This document shows, piece after piece, positions 6,409-13,489 of a DNA stretch of 16,081 bases. The position numbers and the translations under genes were made by a program. Origin of the DNA: Alphaproteobacteria bacterium. Its GTDB lineage: Bacteria; Pseudomonadota; Alphaproteobacteria; CACIAM-22H2. How positions within the stretch are numbered: position 1 is the first letter of the stretch; each line of letters opens with the position of its first letter. The stretch is from positions 1 to 16,081 of the forward strand of contig VGEI01000036.1 of the NCBI GenBank assembly GCA_016869415.1, given 5' to 3'. The notes beneath the pieces were generated by a model that was given only the letters and a program-made list of their open reading frames with translations, was not told the DNA's origin and made no database searches.

Positions 6409-7688
6409 CCAGCCGCGAGATCCGCGTCGGAACGCCGTGGAACGCGCCCGGTCTGCAGCGCTTCAACGGCGACCACCCGCTTCCCGGCAGCCTGATCGCC
6501 GATTATCCAGGCTACAGTTTCGACTTCGCCCTCTCGCCCGCCGACACAGCAAACATCCAGCGTGCCCAGCAGGAGGCGAACGCCTTGCGGCGCGACCTCT
6601 CCGGCCTGACGCCCGTACCCATCGCCGCAGATATCGACGAGTTCGTCGTCTCGCGCGGCCTGCAGACGCAGGCCATGATGCTCGCCCCCTGCGATCTGCA
6701 TTTCCTGCACACCGCCCCGCTCACCCACGGCCGGATTCCGTGGTTTCTCCATATCGAGGAGATGATCACCCTGTTTGCGCCGTTCGTCTGGCACGGCATC
6801 TCGGCCCAGGTCGATATCCGCAAGCTTCCGGCCTATCGCTTCGTCAAGCGCCTGCTGGAATCGCCTTCCTGCCGCGGCGTGTTCTCGCACCTGAGGCACA
6901 GCCACGATTTTCTGCCCGTGCTCTTCGAGAGCGAGGCGCTGGCGGCAAAAGTCCATCACATCCCGCTGGGGGTTGAGTTCTCCTCCGCCGCGACCAAGAC
7001 GATCAACGAGCGCCAGGGCGGGCGCGGCGGCCTGCCGGGCACGACGTTTCTCTTCACCAATTCCTGGTCGCAGCAGGAATCGAGCTTCGTGCTGCGCGGC
7101 GGCAGCGACGTCATCCGCGCCTTTCTGCAGCTCGTCGCCAAGTATCCAGACGTCCGCCTGATCGTGCTCTCGACCCTGCCGGTCTCCCACTACGGCGAGG
7201 AGTTCCGGGGATTCGTGCGCCGGATCCCCAACCTCATGCTGATCGAGCAGCGCGCCAGCGACGACGAGCTGGTCGAGCTGCTGATGACCGCCGACGTCTT
7301 CCTCGTGCCCTCGGTCGGGCTGCACGCGCTGTCGGTGCTGCGTGCCATGTATTGCGGCCTGCCGACGGTGGTCTCGGACGCGCCGGGCAACGAGGAGTTC
7401 GTCACGCACGACAGAACCGGAATCGTGGTGCCCGGCCGGCGCGGCAAGACCGCCTGGTACGACGAGATCGGCTTCCTCCACCAAACCTTCGAGCCCGTCT
7501 TTTCCAAGGAGCCCGGAGATTTCTCGGTCTCGTTGTTCCAGGAGATGGAACGGCTGCATCTCGACCCGGAGCGGCGCCGGCGCATCGGGGCTGCGGCCCG
7601 CGAGCATGTCCGCCGGCACCACCGGATCGACGAATGGCGCAGCGGCTTCCGCCGCCTGCTCAACGCCGTCCGGCCGACCCTGGCATGA
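6405..7688 (+). CDS. GT4-like (GT-B fold) glycosyltransferase, atypical
   Basis: The protein has 427 residues from the ATG that overlaps the DUF1272 stop. The C-terminal half looks like a GT-B nucleotide-sugar domain: 'HHIPLGVEF', then 'FLFTNSWSQQESSFVLRGG' with 'VIRAFLQLVAKYPDVRLIVL', then 'DDELVELLMTADVFLVPS' and 'AMYCGLPTVVSDAPGNEEFV'. This follows the order of family GT4 retaining transferases. The EX7E motif expected around 305-313 is lost: those positions are G305 and R313. The N-terminal half (about 1-190) is not a standard acceptor domain that I recognise; it contains 'GRIPWFLHIEEMITLF', which resembles the acceptor-side region of some cell-surface GTs. There are no membrane segments or signal peptide. 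Donor and acceptor are unknown. The activity could be altered or absent. A frame extension upstream of 6405 is an overlap shadow. Confidence 0.78.
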   Translation: MTSREIRVGTPWNAPGLQRFNGDHPLPGSLIADYPGYSFDFALSPADTANIQRAQQEANALRRDLSGLTPVPIAADIDEFVVSRGLQTQAMMLAPCDLHFLHTAPLTHGRIPWFLHIEEMITLFAPFVWHGISAQVDIRKLPAYRFVKRLLESPSCRGVFSHLRHSHDFLPVLFESEALAAKVHHIPLGVEFSSAATKTINERQGGRGGLPGTTFLFTNSWSQQESSFVLRGGSDVIRAFLQLVAKYPDVRLIVLSTLPVSHYGEEFRGFVRRIPNLMLIEQRASDDELVELLMTADVFLVPSVGLHALSVLRAMYCGLPTVVSDAPGNEEFVTHDRTGIVVPGRRGKTAWYDEIGFLHQTFEPVFSKEPGDFSVSLFQEMERLHLDPERRRRIGAAAREHVRRHHRIDEWRSGFRRLLNAVRPTLA

Positions 7689-7745
7689 GCTGCCGCGCAG
7701 TGGCGTGGCCTGCTAGAGTGGGCCGCACAGGGGAACGGAAATAGA

Positions 7746-9152
7746 ATGCTGCCTCCCTCCAGCCCAGCGACCTCGACGCTGGCAGAACGGCGCACTGCGC
7801 GCCTGCGGCTGGCCTTTGCGCGCGAGCAGCTCGGCGGCCTGCAGCTGGCGACCTACGCCCGGCTGGCGGCGCTCGGCGTCATCGCCGTCTGGCTGGTCGC
7901 CGCGCAGCGCGAGGTCTCGGTCGTTTACTATCTCGGGGTCGTGGCGATTTTCGCCACCCTCGCCTTCATCCAGCTCGCCGTCAGCGCCCGGCCCGGCCGC
8001 GCCTGGCTCAAATACGTCTTCACCACCCTGGAGATGGCACTGCTAGCCGCGGTGCTGGTGCATCCCAATCCGCTGGCCTCGCACATGACGGAGGTGCCGC
8101 TGGCCATGCTCGTGCGTGGCCAGAACTTCCTCTACTTCTTCGTGCTGCTGGCTCTCACCGCCCTCAGCCTGTCGCCGGCCTACGTCCTGTGGAGCGGGGT
8201 CGCGGCGGCGCTGGCCTGGAGCGGCGGCGTGCTCTGGGTGATCCTGCAGCCGGGGACGGTGACGGTCAGCTCGTTCGCCGAGTACCGGTCGATGACCCTG
8301 GCCGACCGCGCCGCGGCGCTGTTCGACCCCGGGTTCGTCGATGTGGTCGTCTGGCAGCAGCAGGTGCTGCTCCTGCTGGTGGTGGCGGCCCTGCTGGCGC
8401 TGGCCGTCGGCCGGGCCCGGCGGGTAGTCGAGCGCCAGGCGATCCTCGAGCGCGAGCGCGCCAGCCTGGCGCGTTACTTTTCACCCAACATCGTCGACGA
8501 GCTCACCCAGTCGGTGAATCCGCTTGGCGCCGTGCGCCGGCAGGACATCGCCGTGCTGTTCTGCGACATCGTCGGCTTCACCGCCCTCGCCGCCTCGCAG
8601 AGCCCGGAGGCCGTGGTCAGCCTGCTGCGCGAGTTCTATGCCCGTCTCGAGGACGCCGTGTTCAGCTGCGGCGGCACCATCGACAATTATTTCGGCGACG
8701 AGATGATGGCGACCTTCGGCACGCCCGCACCCGGCCCCTACGACGCGACCCGCGCGTTGCGCTGCGGCCGCATGATCCTCGAACGGCTGGAGAGCTGGAA
8801 CCGCGAGCGCGGCGAACGCGGCGAGCCACCGGTGCGGGCGGGGATCGGCATCCATTTCGGGCCGGCCGTTCTCGGCAATATCGGCGGCGACCGCCGCCTG
8901 GAGTTCACCGCCATCGGCGACACGGTCAACATCGCCAACAGGCTCGAGGCCCGGACGCGCGACCTCGACACTGCCCTGGCGGCGAGCGACGCGCTGGTCG
9001 AGCAGGTCCGCCGGGAGACCGGCACGGCCAGCCCGCCGGAGCTCACGGACATGGTGCAGGCGCCGCCGGTGCTGCTGCGCGGCCGCACGGCCGAGACCGG
9101 CATCTGGCTGTTGCGGACCGGGGACCGGCAGGCCCTCGTCGCCGACGAGTGA
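7746..9152 (+). CDS. Membrane-bound class III adenylate/guanylate cyclase
   Basis: The 468-residue protein has an N-terminal membrane region (about 34-225, roughly six helices) that I do not recognise as a named sensor domain. A short linker ('RERASLARYFSPNIVDEL') leads to a C-terminal cyclase domain at about 265-450. The catalytic metal aspartates are D274 (FCDIVGFT) and D318 (YFGDEMMATFG). The transition-state residues N395 and R399 lie in 'GDTVNIANRLE'. T388 matches the second base-recognition position of class IIIb cyclases. The first base-recognition residue, normally Lys four residues before the second Asp, is N314, so ATP specificity is uncertain. The product is presumably cAMP or cGMP, made at the inner membrane in response to an unknown signal. 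The ATG is preceded by a purine-rich GGGGAACGGA stretch. It lies 57 bases after the glycosyltransferase and four bases before the HIT gene. Confidence 0.9.
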   Translation: MLPPSSPATSTLAERRTARLRLAFAREQLGGLQLATYARLAALGVIAVWLVAAQREVSVVYYLGVVAIFATLAFIQLAVSARPGRAWLKYVFTTLEMALLAAVLVHPNPLASHMTEVPLAMLVRGQNFLYFFVLLALTALSLSPAYVLWSGVAAALAWSGGVLWVILQPGTVTVSSFAEYRSMTLADRAAALFDPGFVDVVVWQQQVLLLLVVAALLALAVGRARRVVERQAILERERASLARYFSPNIVDELTQSVNPLGAVRRQDIAVLFCDIVGFTALAASQSPEAVVSLLREFYARLEDAVFSCGGTIDNYFGDEMMATFGTPAPGPYDATRALRCGRMILERLESWNRERGERGEPPVRAGIGIHFGPAVLGNIGGDRRLEFTAIGDTVNIANRLEARTRDLDTALAASDALVEQVRRETGTASPPELTDMVQAPPVLLRGRTAETGIWLLRTGDRQALVADE

Positions 9153-9156
9153 AGCG

Positions 9157-9525
9157 GTGAGCGTCCCGGCATGCACGCTGTGCCTTCCTGAGGACGTTGT
9201 CGTCGCCAACGAGCTGGCCTACGCGGCGCGCGACAAGTTCGCTCTGTCACCCGGCCACGTCATCGTTGTCCCGCGCCGGCATGTCGCCGATTTCTTTGCC
9301 ATGACCGCGGCGGAGAAGCAGGCCGTGCTGGAGTTGCTTGACCTGGCTCGCGAGACGATCGAGCGCGAACACAAGCCGGATGGCTACAACATCGGCGTCA
9401 ATATCGGTGCTGCCGCAGGCCAGTCGCGCCTGCACGTGCATGTCCATCTGATCCCGCGCCGCCAGGGCGATGTGCCCGACCCGCGCGGCGGCGTGCGTTG
9501 CGTGCTGGCTAGACCTGACCCGTGA
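9157..9525 (+). CDS. HIT-family nucleotide hydrolase/transferase
   Basis: The 122-residue protein has the histidine-triad motif HVHVHLIP, with H93, H95 (expected nucleophile) and H97. Upstream are 'SPGHVIVVPRRHVADFF' and 'DGYNIGVNIGAAAGQSRLH', both standard HIT blocks, and an N-terminal CTLC pair. HIT proteins cleave or transfer nucleoside monophosphates from substrates such as Ap4A or adenosine phosphoramidate; the exact substrate cannot be assigned. The start is GTG at 9157, four bases after the cyclase TGA, with GAGTGAAG just upstream; no in-frame ATG is available before the conserved region. Co-translation with the cyclase suggests a shared nucleotide-related role (inference). Its 3' end overlaps the convergent hydrolase gene by 17 bases. 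Confidence 0.88.
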   Translation: MSVPACTLCLPEDVVVANELAYAARDKFALSPGHVIVVPRRHVADFFAMTAAEKQAVLELLDLARETIEREHKPDGYNIGVNIGAAAGQSRLHVHVHLIPRRQGDVPDPRGGVRCVLARPDP

Positions 9526-10348
9526 CCAGATCGCGGACGGCCAGCGCCAGGGCCCCCTTGGGATCGGCCAGCTCGTCGAGCACGGTGAAATGGTTGTGCG
9601 TGCCGATCTCGAGCAGGCGGCCTTTGAGCCCCTTGGCTGCCCAGGCGGCGGCGTAGTCGCGGGACTGGCGCAGGAACTCCGGCAGCTCGCCGCCGCCCAC
9701 CGCCACGATCATCGGCGGGCCACTGGCGGGTATGCGCAGCATCGGACTGGTGCGCTTCTCTTCGCCCTCGTCGAGGCGGAGATCGACGTTCATCGATGAC
9801 AGACGCATCGGCAGCATGTCGAAGACGCCGCTGATCGGCATCGCTCCCTTGATTCCCGGCTCGCCCAACATCATCGCCGTGAGATGCCCGCCGGCCGAAT
9901 GGCCGGTGACGTAGAGCGCCGCCGGGTCGCCGCCCAGCCGCGCGAGGTTGGCGCGCAAGTAAGCCAGCGCCTGTCTCACCTCCGCCACGATACCCTCGAT
10001 ACGGTTAGCCGGGGCCAGCGTGTACTCGATATTGGCGACATTGATGCCGTGGGCCAGCGGCCCCGCCGCGACGTAGCCCCAGTTCTCCTTGTCGGTCGAG
10101 CGCCAGTAGCCGCCGTGGATGAAGGCCAGTGTCGGCGCACCGGGCCGCGCCGTGTAGTAGTCCAGCCGCTGCCGCGGGGCGCCGCCGTAAGCAATGTCGC
10201 GCTGCGGCTTTGCCGCGGCGTCGAGCGCTTTTGTGCGCGCCGTCGCCTCGGCGATGAAGCGGTCGCGCGCCGGCACGCCGCCGATGGCGCCCGCGTTGTT
10301 GTAGGCGGTGTCCAGCGCCGCCAGGTCCATGCCGCGGTAGAGGCTCAT
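9509..10348 (-). CDS. Alpha/beta hydrolase, kynurenine formamidase-like
   Basis: The 279-residue protein carries HGGYW at 78-82, the oxyanion-hole HGGxW signature of kynurenine formamidase-like and related esterases. The nucleophile elbow GHSAG has S151. Likely remaining triad members are an acid near E222 ('GGGELPEFLRQS') and H251 or H253 ('GTHNHFTVLDEL'). 'SGVFDMLPM' at 173-181 is also typical of this branch. It should hydrolyse an ester or N-formyl/amide bond in the cytosol. The ATG overlaps the dctM TGA (ATGA), so it is the last gene of the TRAP operon and probably acts on the imported substrate or a relative of it. No tryptophan-pathway genes are visible nearby, so a role in kynurenine metabolism is not supported. 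A longer ORF reaching 11083 is the antisense-frame extension through dctM. Confidence 0.87.
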   Translation of the reverse strand: MSLYRGMDLAALDTAYNNAGAIGGVPARDRFIAEATARTKALDAAAKPQRDIAYGGAPRQRLDYYTARPGAPTLAFIHGGYWRSTDKENWGYVAAGPLAHGINVANIEYTLAPANRIEGIVAEVRQALAYLRANLARLGGDPAALYVTGHSAGGHLTAMMLGEPGIKGAMPISGVFDMLPMRLSSMNVDLRLDEGEEKRTSPMLRIPASGPPMIVAVGGGELPEFLRQSRDYAAAWAAKGLKGRLLEIGTHNHFTVLDELADPKGALALAVRDLVTGQV

Positions 10349-11643
10349 GATCTGTAATCCATGGTCGAGGGTAGCCAGAGGGCGATCTGCGGAAAGGCGA
10401 TGATAACGGCGATCCCCAGGATGAGCATCAGGATATAGGGGATGGCCGCCTTGTCGATCTCGGCCAGCGGTGCCTTGGTGATCGACTTGATGACGATCAG
10501 GTTCATGCCGACCGGCGGCGAGATCAGGGCAAGCTCGAGATTGATGGTCAGCAGCACGCCGTACCAGACCTTGTCGATGCCCAGCGCCGTCATCACCGGC
10601 AGGATGACCGGCGTGGTGATCAGGATGATCGAGATCGATTCGAGAATCAGGCCGAGGACGAGGATCAGCAGCATCATCACGACCATGAAGCCGGTCTGCG
10701 ACAGCTGGTACTCGAGGGCGAGGCGGACGGCCTCCTGCGGGATGTTGAGCTTGGTCAGCATGTAGCCGAAGAGCCCGGCGCCGATGATGATCATGAACAG
10801 CACCGCCGAGGTGCGCGCCGCCTCCATGCCGCCGTCCCAGAGATCCTTCCAGGTGAAGTTGCGGTAGATCAGCCAGGCGATGGCCAGCGCCCACAGGGCG
10901 CCCGTCCCGGCCGCCTCGGTTGCGGTGAAGATGCCGAAATACATGCCGCCGAGCACGAAGGGCGGCAGGGTGAGGGCCCAGAAGGACTGGCGGACGGCAC
11001 GCCCGGCCTCGGGCAGCGAGGCACGTTCGGGCCGCACGTAGCCGGGCACGATTTTCTCGCGCCGGTACTCGACGCCCATGCAATAGGCGGCAAAGATCAG
11101 CGCCATCATGATCCCGGGCAGCACGCCGGCCATGAACAAGGCGCCGATCGAGGTGTCGGAGACGAAGCCGTAGAGCACCATCGGCGCCGATGGCGGGATG
11201 AGGATGCCCAGCGTGCCGCCGCCGGCGACCACGCCGTAGATGCCCCGCCGGTCGTAGTTGTATTTGAGCATCTGCGGGATGGCGACCTTGCCGATGGTCA
11301 GCGCCGTCGCCACCGAGGAGCCGGAGATCGCCGCGAACACCGAGCAGGCGAAGACCGTGGCGACGGCCAGCCCGCCGGGCAGGTGCCGGGTCAGGGTGTG
11401 GGCCGTGGCGTAGAGGTCGTCCACCACCTTGCCGCGCACCATGAAGTGCGACATCAGCATGAAGAGCGGGATGGCGACGAGCAGGTAGACGTTGAGCTTG
11501 CCGAAGACGAACTCGCCGAGCGTGGCTATGTTGCCCTCGACCAGCAGCAGCACGCCGCAGGAGAAGAGGAACATGCCGGCGAACATCGGCAGGCCGGTGT
11601 AGAGGAAGGCGATCAGCGCCGTCAGGATGAGGAGAAAGGTCAC
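10345..11643 (-). CDS. dctM: TRAP transporter large permease (DctM)
   Basis: The 432-residue protein has about 12 hydrophobic segments and clear DctM blocks: 'LVAIPLFMLMSHFM', 'ACSVFAAISGSSVATALTIG', 'GGGTLGILIPPSAPMVLYG', and 'NLELALISPPVGMNLIVIKS' near the end. DctM is the sodium-coupled transport subunit that works with DctQ and the periplasmic DctP. The start is a GTG at 11641-11643, directly before the first membrane helix, with only a weak Shine-Dalgarno sequence. It lies in the same reading frame as dctQ, eight codons after that gene's TAG. Its stop overlaps the hydrolase start by four bases. The substrate is unknown. Confidence 0.94.
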   Translation of the reverse strand: MTFLLILTALIAFLYTGLPMFAGMFLFSCGVLLLVEGNIATLGEFVFGKLNVYLLVAIPLFMLMSHFMVRGKVVDDLYATAHTLTRHLPGGLAVATVFACSVFAAISGSSVATALTIGKVAIPQMLKYNYDRRGIYGVVAGGGTLGILIPPSAPMVLYGFVSDTSIGALFMAGVLPGIMMALIFAAYCMGVEYRREKIVPGYVRPERASLPEAGRAVRQSFWALTLPPFVLGGMYFGIFTATEAAGTGALWALAIAWLIYRNFTWKDLWDGGMEAARTSAVLFMIIIGAGLFGYMLTKLNIPQEAVRLALEYQLSQTGFMVVMMLLILVLGLILESISIILITTPVILPVMTALGIDKVWYGVLLTINLELALISPPVGMNLIVIKSITKAPLAEIDKAAIPYILMLILGIAVIIAFPQIALWLPSTMDYRS

Positions 11644-11664
11644 GGGCCCCGGTCGTGCCGGTCT

Positions 11665-12219
11665 CTATTCATGGACGTCGAGCGCGTCAGGCTCCGGCCC
11701 TTGCGGTTCCAGGCCGGCGGCGTGGCAGAAGAGCTGACCGAGCGAGACGAGCAGCAGCAGCACGGCGCCTAGCGGCACGAAGAGCTGGATCGACCAGAGC
11801 GACACTTCGGGGATGCCGATCGCCTTCAGTCCGATCATCCGGCTGAAGGCGACCATCTCCCAGCCCTCGCGGATCAGGATCAGGGCGGTGAGCGCCACCG
11901 AGAACACGCCGAAGCCGAGCAGGATGCGGCGCCAGCGGGCCGACGCCTTGTCGATCAGCGCATCGACCCCGATATGCTCGGCGCGGCGCTGCGCCTCGGG
12001 CACGGCGAACATCACGGCGACGACGACCAGCCAGCCCACCGCCTCGTCGGTCCAGCCCTGCGGCCGGCTGAGGAAGTAGCGCATGGCGACGGCGTAGCAG
12101 ATCATCGCCAGGGTGGCGAGGCAGGCGATACCGGCAATCCCGGCGGCGGCCCGGCTGACCAGGGCCAACAACGTCTCGACCCGGCGCGCCGCCCGCGCCA
12201 GCGGCGTGCCCTCGCTCAC
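11665..12219 (-). CDS. dctQ: TRAP transporter small permease (DctQ)
   Basis: The 184-residue protein has four hydrophobic helices at about 24-48, 62-76, 98-118 and 144-166. The loop 'VAMRYFLSRPQGWTDE' and the segment 'QRRAEHIGVDALID' are diagnostic for DctQ. It scaffolds the DctM subunit in the inner membrane. The start is a GTG at 12217-12219, supported by GAGAAGG seven bases upstream. The gap to dctP is 20 bases. The TAG at 11665-11667 is followed, in the same frame, by seven sense codons and the dctM GTG. Confidence 0.92.
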   Translation of the reverse strand: MSEGTPLARAARRVETLLALVSRAAAGIAGIACLATLAMICYAVAMRYFLSRPQGWTDEAVGWLVVVAVMFAVPEAQRRAEHIGVDALIDKASARWRRILLGFGVFSVALTALILIREGWEMVAFSRMIGLKAIGIPEVSLWSIQLFVPLGAVLLLLVSLGQLFCHAAGLEPQGPEPDALDVHE

Positions 12220-12239
12220 GCCCGCGCCTTCTCGGGATC

Positions 12240-13238
12240 TCAGAGCTTGTTCATCAACTCGACGAGCTTGGGCCCGTCCGGCGCCTTGAGCACGACGTCC
12301 ATGACCGGCCTCTGCATGGCCGCCTTCCAGGCATCGGCCTCCGCCGGGGAGTGCACCTTCACCTGCATGCCCTTGGCGCGCAGCTCATCGACCGCCTTGC
12401 CCGCCGTGTCCTCGGTGATGCCGACGGCGTCCTGCTCGGCTTTGCGCGCGGCCGCTTCCAACGCCGTGCGCTGGGCTGGCGTCAGGCGGCCCCACCAAGC
12501 CGGGTTGACATAGAGATGGAAGTAGACGGTGAGGGCCGGCGTCACCGTGGCGAATTTCTGCACTTCGTAGAAGCGCCGGCTGACCGCGGCCGAGACGTCG
12601 GTGAGCCCGGCATCGAGCACGCCGGACTGCAGGGCGTTGTAGACCTCCGGCCCCGGCATGGCCGAGGTCGAGGCGCCGAGCGCTTCGAGCGCGAAATCGG
12701 CCGGCTTGCCGAAGCCGCGGATTTTCAGGCCCTTGAAATCGTCGAGCGCCAGGATCGGCTTCTTCCCCGAGGTGAAGATGGCCTGGCGCGTGATGTAGAA
12801 CCAGGCGAGGTTCCTAACGCCCTTTTCCTCCAGCTTCTTGCCGAGCAGGGCCGCCGCCTCGGAAGTGGGGAATTTCTTGATACGCTCGAGATCGTTGAAG
12901 AAATAGGGAATCACCACCACGCTCATCTCGGGGATGGTGTTGCCCCACTGGAAATTGACCGAGAGGGCCGCCTCGACGGCACCGCGCGCCACTGCCGGAT
13001 GGTTCTCGCCGGCCTTGTGCAGCTGCTCGGCCGGGAAGAGCTGGACGGTCACCGAGCCGTTGCTGCGTTGCTGCACGTCGGCGGCGAAGCCCTCGAGCAT
13101 CTTGTGCAGGTGATGCGCTGTCGGCACCTGATGGCTGACGCGCATGGTGACGTTCTGGGCGCTGGCGTCGGCACTGCCGACGGCAAATGCAGCGCAGACC
13201 AGGGTGGCGGCGAGCGCGCCGCCCAGCAGCTTGTTCAT
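12240..13238 (-). CDS. dctP: TRAP transporter periplasmic solute-binding protein (DctP)
   Basis: The protein has 332 residues from the ATG at 13236-13238. A signal peptide is clear: MNKLL basic start, a hydrophobic core, then ADASAQ with likely cleavage after A27. The mature part starts 'NVTMRVSHQVPTAHHLHK' and contains 'VQLFPAEQLHKAGE' and 'LDDFKGLKIRGFGKPADFALEALG', where R174 matches the arginine that binds substrate carboxylate in most DctP proteins. The ligand is therefore probably an organic acid, but it is not identified. GGAGGG lies five bases before this ATG. The frame stays open to 13304, but that extension lacks a ribosome site and would bury the signal peptide. It is the first gene of dctP-dctQ-dctM-hydrolase. 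Confidence 0.93.
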   Translation of the reverse strand: MNKLLGGALAATLVCAAFAVGSADASAQNVTMRVSHQVPTAHHLHKMLEGFAADVQQRSNGSVTVQLFPAEQLHKAGENHPAVARGAVEAALSVNFQWGNTIPEMSVVVIPYFFNDLERIKKFPTSEAAALLGKKLEEKGVRNLAWFYITRQAIFTSGKKPILALDDFKGLKIRGFGKPADFALEALGASTSAMPGPEVYNALQSGVLDAGLTDVSAAVSRRFYEVQKFATVTPALTVYFHLYVNPAWWGRLTPAQRTALEAAARKAEQDAVGITEDTAGKAVDELRAKGMQVKVHSPAEADAWKAAMQRPVMDVVLKAPDGPKLVELMNKL

Positions 13239-13274
13239 GGGGTCCCTCCGAGAGGACAAGAGTAGGCCGGTCCG

Positions 13275-13304
13275 AGAATGCGCCGGCCGCGAGCGCAGCG
13301 TCAA
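13275..13304 (-). promoter_or_regulatory. Candidate promoter of the TRAP operon
   Basis: On the minus strand TTGACG (13299-13304, five of six matches to the -35 consensus) is followed after 18 bases by CATTCT (13275-13280, three of six to the -10). Transcription would start about 30 bases before the dctP ATG, leaving room for the GGAGGG site. It is the best sigma-70-like pair seen in the 13239-13367 gap, though the -10 is weak. The same gap holds two GTTAGG(G/C)T copies, 39 bases apart, at 13313 and 13352 on the plus strand. Confidence 0.45.
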
Positions 13305-13353
13305 GGCAGCGCGTTAGGGTCACAAGCGACTGGCCGCTCCGGGTCATCGCCGT

Positions 13354-13359
13354 TAGGCT
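13354..13359 (+). promoter_or_regulatory. Candidate -10 element (TAGGCT) before the DMT gene
   Basis: TAGGCT ends eight bases before ATG at 13368, with no Shine-Dalgarno sequence between. This is the spacing of a leaderless start and repeats what is seen at the MFS gene. CTGGCC lies 18 bases further upstream as a poor -35. The call is tentative. Confidence 0.25.
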
Positions 13360-13367
13360 ACCGCCGC

Positions 13368-13489
13368 ATGGCAAAGATGCTTGAGAAGTTCAGGCGCCTT
13401 TCGCACCCCCGCAGGGAACTGTCTGGGCGCTGATCGCGTCGATCTTTTTCACCGGCGTAATCGTCGCCGTCCGCGTCCTCGCCGATGTC
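13368..13489 (+). pseudogene. Frameshifted 5' segment of the DMT/EamA permease gene
   Basis: ATG at 13368 opens a frame that reads MAKMLEKFRRLSHP and stops at a TGA near 13431. The downstream permease frame, read back from 13490, continues without a stop to 13385 and encodes 'PPQGTVWALIASIFFTG', a normal DMT first helix, but offers no ATG, GTG or TTG. Adding one C to the run of five at 13406-13410 joins the two into one protein of about 333 residues. So this is either an assembly/sequencing error in a homopolymer or a real disabling deletion. The joined N-terminus is convincing because it supplies both a start codon and the missing first helix. Confidence 0.6.

Noticed and set aside
5973..7622. 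Long minus-strand ORF of 549 codons
   Set aside because: It is antisense to the DUF1272 and glycosyltransferase genes, shows no domain sequence, and is a typical GC-rich shadow frame.
10349..11083. N-terminal extension of the alpha/beta hydrolase through dctM
   Set aside because: That part has no hydrolase sequence; the ATG overlapping the dctM stop gives a normal-length protein.
12351..13265. Plus-strand ORF of 304 codons across dctP
   Set aside because: dctP on the minus strand has a signal peptide, ribosome site and conserved blocks; the antisense frame has none.
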